A stretch of DNA of 64,000 nucleotides from Gordonia spumicola (GTDB taxonomy: Bacteria; Actinomycetota; Actinomycetes; Mycobacteriales; Mycobacteriaceae): NCBI RefSeq assembly GCF_009932475.1, contig NZ_BJOV01000002.1, positions 124,001 to 188,000 of the forward strand, in the 5' to 3' direction. Under the pieces are notes generated by a model. That model did not search any database. It saw only the letters and a program-made list of their open reading frames with translations, and was not told the DNA's origin. Positions within the stretch are counted from its first letter, which is position 1, and each line of letters opens with the position of its first letter. Position numbers and translations under genes: made by a program. Of this stretch, positions 35,217-43,651 are shown in pieces.

Positions 35217-35243
35217 GCTTGACGACGATAGAGCCGAACCGTT

Positions 35244-35269
35244 TGAGACACCAGAGGAAATTAGTCTCA
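35244..35269. promoter_or_regulatory. Dyad TGAGAC-N14-GTCTCA
   Basis: Inverted repeat with perfect 6-bp arms in the 108-bp gap between divergent starts 35216 and 35325. Candidate operator; no regulator gene is adjacent. Confidence 0.45.
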
Positions 35270-35324
35270 TTCTCGTGTCGCGTACTGTCGAATCGGTCCC
35301 CTACCCCACATCTCGGAGGCAATC

Positions 35325-36245
35325 ATGCAGGTCAGCGTCGTCTGGACGATCAATGCGAAGAGCTTGTCGCTCGACAAGGCGATCGAGAACCTCACCACCC
35401 TGCGCGATGAGGGCTTCCGCCGCGTGTGGTCGACGCAGATGCCAAACGAACCCGACGTGCTGACCGCGATCGCCGTCGCGGGCCGCGAGGTGCCCGACAT
35501 CGAGTTCGGCACCAGCGTCGTCCCGATCCAGTCACAGCATCCGATGAAGCTCGCCCAGCAGGCGTCGACGGTCAACCAGATCATCGGCGGGCGCCTGAAC
35601 CTCGGCCTCGGGTTGAGTCACCGGGTCGTCACCGAGGGCATGTGGGGAGTGCCGTACTCGAAGCCCGTCCAGCGCACCGAGGAGTATCTCGACGGGCTGC
35701 TGCCGTTGCTCGCGGGCGAGAAGGTGAACGCGGCAGGCGACCTCGTGACCACCCGCGGCCGCCTCTCGATGGTCGACGCCCCGGTGCCGGACGTCTACTT
35801 CGCCGCGCTCGGCCCCAAGATGCTCGAGGTGGCCGGCCGTCGTACGTCGGGCACGGTCACCTGGATGACCGGCCCGAAGACGCTGCGCGATCACATCGTC
35901 CCCTCACTGAAGCGGGCCGCAGCCGACGCGGGCCGGCCCGCGGGCGCGGTTCGGACCGTCGCGATGCTGCCGGTCAGCGTGACCGACGCCGTCGACCACG
36001 CCCGAGCCGAGGCCGGAAAGCAGTTCGCCATGTACGACGGTCTGCCGTCGTACAAGGCGATGCTCGACCGCGAGGGTTTCACCGGTCCCGCCGATGCCGC
36101 GATCATCGGCGACGAGGCGACCGTCGCCGACCGGATCCGCGAGCTCGCGTCGTTCGGCGTCGACGAATACGTCGGCATCCTCTTCGACCGCGACCCCGAG
36201 GTCCGCGCACGGACGCGCGCGCTTCTGCGCACCCTCGACGCCTGA
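35325..36245 (+). CDS. LLM-class (F420-dependent type) oxidoreductase
   Basis: 306 residues. Luciferase-like TIM barrel: FGTSVVPIQSQHPMKLAQQA, GRLNLGLGLSHR (the GxGxSH motif typical of F420 members), RTEEYLDGLLPLL and YFAALGPKMLEVAG. Actinobacterial members mostly use F420H2 or F420; the substrate cannot be told. Convergent with the COG4705 gene, 6 bp between stops. Confidence 0.85.
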   Translation: MQVSVVWTINAKSLSLDKAIENLTTLRDEGFRRVWSTQMPNEPDVLTAIAVAGREVPDIEFGTSVVPIQSQHPMKLAQQASTVNQIIGGRLNLGLGLSHRVVTEGMWGVPYSKPVQRTEEYLDGLLPLLAGEKVNAAGDLVTTRGRLSMVDAPVPDVYFAALGPKMLEVAGRRTSGTVTWMTGPKTLRDHIVPSLKRAAADAGRPAGAVRTVAMLPVSVTDAVDHARAEAGKQFAMYDGLPSYKAMLDREGFTGPADAAIIGDEATVADRIRELASFGVDEYVGILFDRDPEVRARTRALLRTLDA

Positions 36246-36251
36246 TGTCGA

Positions 36252-37031
36252 TCAGGCGTCGATCCGGTCGACCTTCGAGACGGTGAGGTAGCCGACGAGG
36301 ATCGCGGTGACCGCGACGAACACCCAGGTCACGTTGTTGGTGCCGAGATCCAGGCCGCCGTCGGCCTTGGGTGCGGTGAGCAGGTCGCCGAGCGACGCGC
36401 CGAGCGGACGGGTGACGATGTACGCGGCCCAGAAGGCGACGACCGCATTGAGCCGCAGGACGTAGCGGCCGACGGCCACGACGCCGATGACGCCCGCGAA
36501 CAGGGCCAGCGACAGCGGGTAACCGAGGGCGTACTTCTCCGAGATGAGGTCGCCCGCCGCGGTGCCGAGGGCGAAGGTCACCAGGATCGCCGCCCAGTAG
36601 AAGCACTCGCGGCGGCGGGTGTGGATGGAGTGGATCGACAGGGTTCGGTCGGTGGCGTACCAGACGCCGAACACCGCGACGAGCAGCACCGCGAAGACCG
36701 TGGTCGACGTCGTCAGCGGCACGCCGTAGCGGTCGGTGAGGTTGTCGGTGACGAGGGTGCCCGCGACGGAGACGAGCAGGACGGTCACCCAGTAGACGAT
36801 CGGGATGTAGCGTCGGACGCCGATCTGGACGGCGAGGGCGACGACGAGGAGCCCGAGGGTCGCGACGGTCGTCGACTTGAGACCGAACCCGAGGGTCATG
36901 TTGACGTAGTCGGCGGCCGTCTCGCCGACCGTGGTGGCGAGGATCTTGATGATCCAGAAGTAGACGGTCACTTCCGGGACCTTGCTGAGCGCGAGCGCTG
37001 CGGGGCGGACACTTGTGCTGGTGATGGTCAT
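36252..37031 (-). CDS. COG4705-family membrane protein
   Basis: 259 residues with about eight TM segments in two similar halves: VYFWIIKILATTVGETAADY (22-41) and CFYWAAILVTFALGTAAGDL. This repeated FWxxKxxxTxxGE(T)AAD pattern marks COG4705 (uncharacterised membrane-anchored proteins). ATG 37031, divergent from a sensor kinase with 66 bp between. Function unknown; may be a target of that two-component system. Confidence 0.78.
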   Translation of the reverse strand: MTITSTSVRPAALALSKVPEVTVYFWIIKILATTVGETAADYVNMTLGFGLKSTTVATLGLLVVALAVQIGVRRYIPIVYWVTVLLVSVAGTLVTDNLTDRYGVPLTTSTTVFAVLLVAVFGVWYATDRTLSIHSIHTRRRECFYWAAILVTFALGTAAGDLISEKYALGYPLSLALFAGVIGVVAVGRYVLRLNAVVAFWAAYIVTRPLGASLGDLLTAPKADGGLDLGTNNVTWVFVAVTAILVGYLTVSKVDRIDA

Positions 37032-37097
37032 GGCGCAAGTGTCGACGGAACACGCTTGGAGGTTCCTGTGACGGCGAGCGGCGCTATCGTCACGACT

Positions 37098-38462
37098 GTG
37101 AGTCTTCGACGTTCCCTCGGGCCGGTCCGGACCCGGATCACCGTCCTCGCCACGGTGTTGGTCATGGTCGCGCTGACAGCGGCCGCAGCGGTGATAGTGC
37201 TGGTCAGCCGCAACCTGATGCTGTCGACGGCCGACCGTGGGACCGCCGAGCGCGCGAGTGAGATCGCGATGACCCTCGGCAGCGAGGGGCTGCGGGGCGT
37301 CGACTCGGCGCTGCTCGACACCACCCAGTACGTGGACGTGATCCAGGTGATCGGGCCGGACGGCGCGGTGCTGCTGTCGAGCCGGAGCGGGGCGGTCGCG
37401 CCCCTCGGATCACCCGTCGAGGAGGGTGCCCGGACGGTTGAGCCGGATCGACGGTTCGACGCGTCGTCGGGCGACTTCCGCACCACGTTCATCGGGGTGA
37501 GGGCGTCGGACGGGACCGACATGACGGTGGCCGTCGGCGCCGCCGAGGCCCCGCTCAAACGCCTCGTGCTGGTTGTCACGCTGCTGTGCGTGATCGTGTT
37601 CCCGATCATCGTGCTGATGATCGGGCTCCTGACTTTCCAGGTCGTCGGGCGGGCGCTCAGGCCGGTCGAGGGCATCCGCCGCGAGGTCGACGAGATCACG
37701 GCGGGACGTCTCGACCAGCGGGTCCCCGTCCCCGACGGCGGTGATGAGATCACGCGCCTCGCGGAGACGATGAACAAGATGCTCGACAGGCTCGAGTCGG
37801 CGCGGGAGAGTCAGCTGAAGTTCGTGGGCGACGCGTCGCACGAGCTGAACAGCCCGCTGACGACGATCATCGGACTCACCGACCTCGCGGCGTCGCGCGA
37901 TGAACCGATCGATGCCGCGACCGTCCGCGACGTCTTGGCGCCCGAGGCGCAGCGACTGCAGCGGATGGTCGCCGACCTGCTGCTGCTGGCGCGGGCCGAC
38001 GAGAACGGGATCGGTCTGGCCCTCGGGCCGGTCGACCTCGACGAGCTCGTGTTCGCCGAGGCGTCGCGCGTCCGGGCGATCACGGCGCTCACCGTCGACG
38101 TGCGCCCGATCCCGGTCCAGGTGGACGGCGACCTCGACAAGCTGACTCGCGCGCTGCGCAACCTCGTCGACAATGCGATCCGGCACGCCGACGGGCGGAT
38201 CGCCCTGGAGATAGTGGACGGCGGCGACACCGTGACGGTCGTCGTCTCCGACGACGGCCCTGGCGTCCCGGACGCCGACAAGGCGCGGATCACCGACCGG
38301 TTCGTGCGGCTCGACGACGCCCGCACCCGCGCGAGGGGCGGGTCGGGGCTCGGGCTGGCGATCGTCGACGAGATCATCCGCGCGCACGGAGGCGAGATGA
38401 TCGTCGACGACGCTCCCGGCGGCGGCGCACGGATCGGTTTCGTCCTTCAGTCGAGCCGGTAG
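37098..38462 (+). CDS. HAMP-containing sensor histidine kinase
   Basis: 454 residues from GTG 37098 (GTG 37068 also in frame). TM1 (VLATVLVMVALTAAAAVIVL), an extracellular domain of ~110 residues, TM2, HAMP (RALRPVEGIRREVDEITAG), the H-box DASHELNSPLTTIIG with phosphoacceptor His248 (Asn where Arg is commoner), N-box NLVDNAIRHADG and G-boxes. Partner is the OmpR-type regulator encoded convergently; the genes overlap by 16 bp at their 3' ends instead of forming an operon. Confidence 0.9.
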   Translation: MSLRRSLGPVRTRITVLATVLVMVALTAAAAVIVLVSRNLMLSTADRGTAERASEIAMTLGSEGLRGVDSALLDTTQYVDVIQVIGPDGAVLLSSRSGAVAPLGSPVEEGARTVEPDRRFDASSGDFRTTFIGVRASDGTDMTVAVGAAEAPLKRLVLVVTLLCVIVFPIIVLMIGLLTFQVVGRALRPVEGIRREVDEITAGRLDQRVPVPDGGDEITRLAETMNKMLDRLESARESQLKFVGDASHELNSPLTTIIGLTDLAASRDEPIDAATVRDVLAPEAQRLQRMVADLLLLARADENGIGLALGPVDLDELVFAEASRVRAITALTVDVRPIPVQVDGDLDKLTRALRNLVDNAIRHADGRIALEIVDGGDTVTVVVSDDGPGVPDADKARITDRFVRLDDARTRARGGSGLGLAIVDEIIRAHGGEMIVDDAPGGGARIGFVLQSSR

Positions 38463-39112
38463 CCGATTCCGCGGACGGTCGTGATCGACGACGTCCCGAA
38501 CGGCGCGTCGATGCGTTTGCGCAGGTAGCTGATGTACACCTCGACGACGTTCTCGTCACCCGCGTAGTTGACGTCCCACACCGAGTCGACGATCTGTGCC
38601 TTCGTGACGGCGACGCCGCGGTTGCGCATCAGGAACTCCAGGAGCGCGAACTCGCGACGCGTCAGGGGCAGCTCGACGTCGTCGCGGCGGGCGACGTGGG
38701 CGGCCGGATCGAGTGTGAGACCGCCCGCGGTCAGGACCGTCGGTCGTTCCGGTGCACTGCGCCGGACGAGGGCCCGCAGGCGCGCGACGAGGACGACGGG
38801 CGAGAACGGCTTGGTCAGATAGTCGTCGGCGCCGAGGTCGAACGCGTCGGCCTGGTCGTACTCGCCGTCCTTCGCGGTGAGCATGAGGACCGGCGTCCAC
38901 ACTGCCGCCGCTCGCAGACCGCGGACCACTTCGTAGCCGTTGAGACCGGGCAGCATGATGTCGAGGACGATCGCGTCGTATCCACCGGTCGCGGCCTCCT
39001 CCCGCCCAGCGAGACCGTCGCCGACGGTCTCGACCACCCACCCCTCGGCGGTCAACACCCGACGGACGGTCTCGGCGATCGCCGGGTCGTCTTCGACGAC
39101 GAGAACTCTCAT
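38447..39112 (-). CDS. OmpR/PhoB-family response regulator
   Basis: 221 residues. Receiver with EDD (7-9) and phosphoacceptor Asp51 (IVLDIMLPG), TAKD and KPF signatures; winged-helix C-terminus (LTRREFALLEFLMRN, VVEVYISYLRKRID, TVRGIGYRL). MtrA/MprA-like. Start ATG 39112 is only 12 bp from the divergent rhodanese start, so its promoter must lie inside that gene or the transcript is nearly leaderless. Confidence 0.92.
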   Translation of the reverse strand: MRVLVVEDDPAIAETVRRVLTAEGWVVETVGDGLAGREEAATGGYDAIVLDIMLPGLNGYEVVRGLRAAAVWTPVLMLTAKDGEYDQADAFDLGADDYLTKPFSPVVLVARLRALVRRSAPERPTVLTAGGLTLDPAAHVARRDDVELPLTRREFALLEFLMRNRGVAVTKAQIVDSVWDVNYAGDENVVEVYISYLRKRIDAPFGTSSITTVRGIGYRLD

Positions 39113-39124
39113 ATGCTCGATCGT

Positions 39125-39949
39125 ATGTCTGACGCACCCGTGCTGATCACCGTTGACGATCTCGTCGAGGCCATGTTGTCGTCCCGTCCGCCCGCAGTCT
39201 TGGACGTCCGCTGGCAGTTGGGCCTCGACGACGGCGCCCAACGGTACGCCGACGGTCACCTGCCGGGTGCGGTGTACGTCGACCTCGAGACCGAACTCGC
39301 CGCTCCCGCGTCGCCCGAACTGGGTCGTCACCCGCTGCCCGACCTCGCCGACCTGCAGGCCGCGGCCCGCCGGTGGGGTGTGGACGTCGGCTCACCCGTC
39401 GTCGTGTACGACGACAACGCGGGCATGTCGGCCGCCCGCGCGTGGTGGCTGCTGCGGTGGGCCGGAGTCGCCGACGTGCGGATACTCGACGGCGGTGTCG
39501 GAGCCTGGGTCGACGCCGGGATGCGGGTCTCGAAGGGCGATGCGAAGCCCCGCGTCGGGAACGTCGTGCTGACCGGCGGCGGGATGCCGACGGTCGACAT
39601 CGCCGACGTCGGCGACACCGCCGCGCTGGTGCTCGATGCGCGGGCAGGCGAACGGTTCCGCGGCGAGGTGGAGCCCGTCGACCCGCGGCCCGGCCACATC
39701 CCGGGCGCAGTCAGTGCCCCGACCTCGGAGAACGTCGACTCCTCTGGCCGATTCCTGCCGGCGGCCGCGCTGCGCGAGCGGTTCTCGTCGCTCGGCGTCA
39801 CCGGCGACGTGATCGTCTACTGCGGTTCCGGCGTCACCGCCGCCCACGAGATCGCTGCGCTCGCCGTCGCAGGCCTCCCCGCGGCGCTGTACCCCGGCTC
39901 GTACTCTCAGTGGTCGAGCGACGCCTCCCGGAGCGTCGCGCTGGGCTGA
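39125..39949 (+). CDS. Thiosulfate/3-mercaptopyruvate sulfurtransferase
   Basis: 274 residues, two rhodanese domains: inactive N-terminal half (AVLDVRWQLG, GHLPGAVYVDL) and catalytic half with Cys233 in VYCGSGVTA, close to the CG(S/T)GVTA loop of mercaptopyruvate sulfurtransferases. Cytoplasmic. The 3' end overlaps the convergent desaturase gene by 43 bp. Confidence 0.92.
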   Translation: MSDAPVLITVDDLVEAMLSSRPPAVLDVRWQLGLDDGAQRYADGHLPGAVYVDLETELAAPASPELGRHPLPDLADLQAAARRWGVDVGSPVVVYDDNAGMSAARAWWLLRWAGVADVRILDGGVGAWVDAGMRVSKGDAKPRVGNVVLTGGGMPTVDIADVGDTAALVLDARAGERFRGEVEPVDPRPGHIPGAVSAPTSENVDSSGRFLPAAALRERFSSLGVTGDVIVYCGSGVTAAHEIAALAVAGLPAALYPGSYSQWSSDASRSVALG

Positions 39950-41175
39950 CGCTTTCGCCGCCTGGCCGACACCAGGCCGAAGCGCTTGCCCGTGCGGGCG
40001 TCGATGCGAGGGGTCGTGTCATCGAACATCCGCTCACTGGCGGTTTCCGGGGCGTCGTCCGACGTGGCGATGAGGTACTTGTCGGGCAGCGAGAGTTTGG
40101 CGATCGTGCGCCACGTCTTCGCGTACTGCACGTGAAGCGGGCCCGCCGTGTACGGGAGGTCGTACTTCTCGCACAATGCGCGGACGCGGACACCGATCTC
40201 CCGCAGCCGGTTGGACGGCAGATCGGGGAACATGTGGTGCTCGATCTGGTAGCTCAGATTGCCCGACAGGAAGTCGATCACCGGGCCGCCCGTCAGGTTC
40301 GCGCTGCCGAGCATCTGCCGCAGATACCACTCCCCCTGGGTCTCGTCGTCCACGTCTTGCATGGTGAACTTCTCGGCGCCGTCTGGGAAGTGCCCGCAGA
40401 AGATGACCGCGTTGGTCCACACGTTGCGGATGAGGTTGGCGGTGACCATCGCGGTGAGCGCCTTCCGCCATCCGCGCTTGCCGCCGAGCGGCGCGCCGAT
40501 GAGCGGGGTCGCGACGTAGTCCTTGAACGTCTGGCGGCCGATCTTGCGCGCGACCTCCGAGGCGTCCGCCTTGAACTTCGCGCGGTCGAACCACGGTCGG
40601 TTCCATTTGCGGGCGGCCTTGCCCAGCTCGAGATGCTGGATGGCGATGCCGTACTCGAACAACAGCGTGAGGATCGTGTTGTACAGGAGATTGCCCGCGT
40701 TCACCGGCTTCCACGGCTGGTCGCGCGTCACGCGCAGTACCCCGAAGCCGACGTCGTCGTCCATGTCCAGGACGTTCGTGTACTTGTGATGCGTGAAATT
40801 GTGGGTGTGCTTCCACAGTCGCGAGGTGCCCGCGGTGTCCCACTCCCAGGTCGTCGAGTGGATCTCGGGGTCGTTCATCCAGTCCCACTGGCCGTGCAGC
40901 ACGTTGTGGCCGAGCTCCATGTTCTCGATGATCTTGGACAGTCCAAGCGTCGCGGCTCCGGCCCACCAGAGTCCGCGCTTGTGCGCACCGGCGAGCATCA
41001 GGCGGCCCGCGACGTCGAGGCCGCGTTGAGCGGCGATCGTCCGCTTCAGGTATCGGACGTCGGCCTCGCCTCGAACGGCCTCGATCTCGCGCCGGACTGC
41101 GTCCAACTCCGCGCCGATCGTCTCCACGTCGTCCCTGCTGAGGTGCGCGTATGCAGGAATGTCGGTGATCGCCAT
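39907..41175 (-). CDS. desA3: DesA3-type acyl-CoA delta-9 desaturase
   Basis: 422 residues. Membrane di-iron desaturase with His boxes GHNVLHGQWDW (His90/His94), HTHNFTHHKY (His125, His129-His130) and SYQIEHHMFPDLPSN. Long stretches agree with M. tuberculosis DesA3 (KIIENMELGHNV, NVWTNAVIFCGHFPDGAEKF). Makes oleoyl-CoA from stearoyl-CoA. ATG 41175, with a 35-bp palindrome 26 bp upstream. The NADPH reductase that neighbours desA3 in M. tuberculosis is not next to it here. Confidence 0.93.
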   Translation of the reverse strand: MAITDIPAYAHLSRDDVETIGAELDAVRREIEAVRGEADVRYLKRTIAAQRGLDVAGRLMLAGAHKRGLWWAGAATLGLSKIIENMELGHNVLHGQWDWMNDPEIHSTTWEWDTAGTSRLWKHTHNFTHHKYTNVLDMDDDVGFGVLRVTRDQPWKPVNAGNLLYNTILTLLFEYGIAIQHLELGKAARKWNRPWFDRAKFKADASEVARKIGRQTFKDYVATPLIGAPLGGKRGWRKALTAMVTANLIRNVWTNAVIFCGHFPDGAEKFTMQDVDDETQGEWYLRQMLGSANLTGGPVIDFLSGNLSYQIEHHMFPDLPSNRLREIGVRVRALCEKYDLPYTAGPLHVQYAKTWRTIAKLSLPDKYLIATSDDAPETASERMFDDTTPRIDARTGKRFGLVSARRRKRQPSATLREASLDH

Positions 41176-41200
41176 AGGTCTCCTCCGAGCTCGATTCAAT

Positions 41201-41235
41201 AACCTACGCAACCGTAAGTTACGGTTGCGTAGGTT
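41201..41235. promoter_or_regulatory. 35-bp perfect palindrome upstream of desA3
   Basis: Arms AACCTACGCAACCGTAA (17 bp) and their exact complement around a central G. Size and symmetry fit a TetR-family operator bound by two dimers, probably fatty-acid responsive. Its regulator is not obvious in the window. Confidence 0.8.
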
Positions 41236-41286
41236 GTCAATCGCTCAGCAAGGCAGGCTTCGCTTACACTCCTACTGACCGTCGAT

Positions 41287-42489
41287 TCACCGCTCCGACC
41301 GCGCCGCGGAGAACAACGCGGCGACCACGTGGTCCTGTTCGGTGATCGTGAGCCTGGGGAACATCGGGAGGTGCAGGACGTCTCCGTCGCGGGTCACGTC
41401 GACGCCGCGTTGGTCGAGGATCTCCGCGGTGTGACGCGCCCGGCACGGGTCCTGCCTCACGGCGAACCGATTCCACACGTGATTGTCGACGCGTTCGGGA
41501 AGGGTGAGGACTCCCGTCTCGGCGAGCGGAGCCAACCACTCCAGGTAGCGCAGTGCGAGGATCGACCGCCTGAGGTTGTTCAACGCGAGGAACGGGAGTC
41601 GTGCCGACAACGCGGCGGCCTGCACGTCGTCCATCCGCGTGTCGGCGGCGAGGTCGCGGACGAGGTCGGCGACGTCCGAACGGTAGGTGAGAACGGCGCC
41701 CGATCGACCGCACGATCCGAGGTTCTTCTGCGGATCGAATCCGATCACGACCGCGTCCGACCACACGCCGAGCCCGTCCAGGCCGATCCCTTCGGCGGCG
41801 TCTTCGACGATCGCGACCGACAGTCCGTCGACGACGGCGCTGATCGATCGGACGTCGGCCGCCCGACCGTACCGGTGGACGGGGATCACGCATCGGGTGC
41901 GGTCGGTCAGCGCGGCGCGTACGCGTTCGGGTGCGAGGAGATCCTGGTCGTCGGTGTCGACGACCACGGCGACCGCGCCGACCCGGCGGACCGCATTCTC
42001 GACGCCCGTCGCCGAGTCGGGGACGATCACCTCGTCGCCCGCGCGGACCCCGACCGCGCGCAGGGCCGCGATCAACGCATCCGCTCCCGAAGACGTGCCG
42101 ATCGCGCCTGCCGCACCGAGGAAGCCCGCCAACGAGTGCTCGAAGTCGGCGACCCACGGGCCCGACTCGAATCGGCCGGTCACCAGCACGTCGTGAATGG
42201 CCCGCTCGATCGGCGCGATCTCCTCGGCAGACAAGAGACGATCGAGCGGCGCCGCCGGAACCGACGAGACGACGCCGCCGACGTCGACGATCTCCTTGCG
42301 CTTCCACAACGGGTTGCGGGTGGCGAGGGCACGGAGCTGCTCGTTGCCTGGGACGTCGAGGACCATCACCGGGCGCGGCGGGAGACGGTGCATCACGCGG
42401 TCGGCGAGCAGGCTCAGATCGGTGGCCCGCCCGTTGACCGTCATCGGCGCGACATCGTGAACGACGCTGTCCGCGATCATGTCTGTCAT
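41287..42489 (-). CDS. DegT/DnrJ/EryC1-type PLP protein with N-terminal extension
   Basis: 400 residues from ATG 42489 (GAGAGGAC upstream). From ~residue 85 it follows the sugar aminotransferase fold: GTSSGADALIAALRAVG, VEDAAEGIG (Asp230, pyridine N) and Lys255 in GFDPQKNLGS, the Schiff-base Lys. The first ~80 residues (with RPVMVLDVPGNEQLRALATR) are an unusual extension. No sugar-nucleotide genes are nearby, so the substrate is open. Confidence 0.75.
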   Translation of the reverse strand: MTDMIADSVVHDVAPMTVNGRATDLSLLADRVMHRLPPRPVMVLDVPGNEQLRALATRNPLWKRKEIVDVGGVVSSVPAAPLDRLLSAEEIAPIERAIHDVLVTGRFESGPWVADFEHSLAGFLGAAGAIGTSSGADALIAALRAVGVRAGDEVIVPDSATGVENAVRRVGAVAVVVDTDDQDLLAPERVRAALTDRTRCVIPVHRYGRAADVRSISAVVDGLSVAIVEDAAEGIGLDGLGVWSDAVVIGFDPQKNLGSCGRSGAVLTYRSDVADLVRDLAADTRMDDVQAAALSARLPFLALNNLRRSILALRYLEWLAPLAETGVLTLPERVDNHVWNRFAVRQDPCRARHTAEILDQRGVDVTRDGDVLHLPMFPRLTITEQDHVVAALFSAARSER

Positions 42490-42628
42490 CAAACCCGTCC
42501 TCTCGGATTCGCCGACCATCGGCGATCACCCTTCCAGAACTACCCCCGCCCGCCGCGGACCGGAATGGGGCGAAGCGTCAATATCTCGTAGGGAAATCGC
42601 TAAGACGTGGGCTCCGAATAAGTTTGGC

Positions 42629-42658
42629 GCTCAAAAGGCGTATATCCGCCTTTTGAGC
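42629..42658 (-). terminator. Intrinsic-terminator-like hairpin
   Basis: GCTCAAAAGGCG, loop TATATC, perfect 12-bp return arm, 13 bp beyond the stop of the gene at 42671. No T-run, as is common in actinobacterial I-shaped terminators. It also insulates the DegT gene promoter region. Confidence 0.75.
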
Positions 42659-42670
42659 ACCAGATGTGAA

Positions 42671-43579
42671 TCAGTCGACGCTTCGGCGGAGTTCAAGGGT
42701 GGTCAGGAGCTCGCTCAAGACCTCGTCGGGCGAGAATTCGAGGCGCTTCCACGTGAAGATCAGCGGCTTCCAGCCGATGGACGTCAGCGCATTCGTCGTC
42801 GCCTGGTCCTTCTCCCACTGGTCGTGGTCGTGATGGAACGCCCAGCCGTGCAACTGCACCACCACCTGCTCCGCGGGGAACACGAAGTCCATTCGGAGAT
42901 TGCCCATCCACACCTGCTGCGTCCACCCGATGATGCCGTGCTTGTTGAGGAATCGGACGAACTTGCGCTCCAACTCCGACTCCGAGAGGTCCTCGGCCGA
43001 GCGCAGGAGTCGTCGGGCCATCCGCATCCCGCGGGTGCCCGCGTTCCGTTCGAGGGCCGCACGCAGCTCCTTCAGCGTGACGCAGCGCATCTGCAGGGCG
43101 CGGTCCATGAGCGCGACTCCGTCGTCGCCGAGGTCGGCGGCCGCGGCCAGCACGGTCAGCGGAACGGCCGTCGTGACCACGCCTTTCACCGTCGTCACGT
43201 CCTCGGCGGGGTACGTCCGACGGCACACAGACGCCGGCACGCTGCACGAGTCGACGACGTGCGAACTCCGCGGCGTCGAGATCGTCACCTCATCGGGCAG
43301 GACTTTCGTCAGCCTGTGCAGCCAGGCGGCCGCGGTCCTGTCGACGACGGCGCCCGAGTAGCCCTCGGCGACGATCCGGATGCGCGCCATGTCGGCCATC
43401 CGATGCTCGGCCGACAGGAACGTCGACCGGGCGTGCGGCACCCACAGGCCGCTCTCGGTCCGCGCGCGCAACTGCCCCCTCGTCATGCCGAGATCGCGTG
43501 CTTGAGCTGTGGTGATGACCCCGTCGTGGTCGGCGAGAAAACGCGCGGCGCGCACTCCGACCGATTGTTCTGCCCCCAT
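42671..43579 (-). CDS. DUF559 protein with AbiEi-like N-terminal HTH
   Basis: 302 residues. N-terminal winged-HTH of the AbiEi antitoxin type (HDGVITTAQARDLGMTRGQL), a middle region, and a C-terminal DUF559/Vsr-like restriction-endonuclease fold (MDFVFPAEQVVVQLHGWAFH, then IGWKPLIFTWKRL). Several paralogues of this kind occur per mycobacterial genome, normally without a cognate toxin; none is adjacent here. The catalytic acidic core is not fully identifiable. Divergent from the permease gene. Confidence 0.75.
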   Translation of the reverse strand: MGAEQSVGVRAARFLADHDGVITTAQARDLGMTRGQLRARTESGLWVPHARSTFLSAEHRMADMARIRIVAEGYSGAVVDRTAAAWLHRLTKVLPDEVTISTPRSSHVVDSCSVPASVCRRTYPAEDVTTVKGVVTTAVPLTVLAAAADLGDDGVALMDRALQMRCVTLKELRAALERNAGTRGMRMARRLLRSAEDLSESELERKFVRFLNKHGIIGWTQQVWMGNLRMDFVFPAEQVVVQLHGWAFHHDHDQWEKDQATTNALTSIGWKPLIFTWKRLEFSPDEVLSELLTTLELRRSVD

Positions 43580-43651
43580 ACCCGTTAGACGCACGCCGTC
43601 TCGTCCCGGTTCCACCGCCGACCGTCCGGCGCGTCGGATAACCTCCGACGC

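Noticed and set aside
42671-43579. Toxin-antitoxin system around the AbiEi-like protein
   Set aside because: No AbiEii-type nucleotidyltransferase or other toxin gene is adjacent; neighbours are a DegT protein and a permease.
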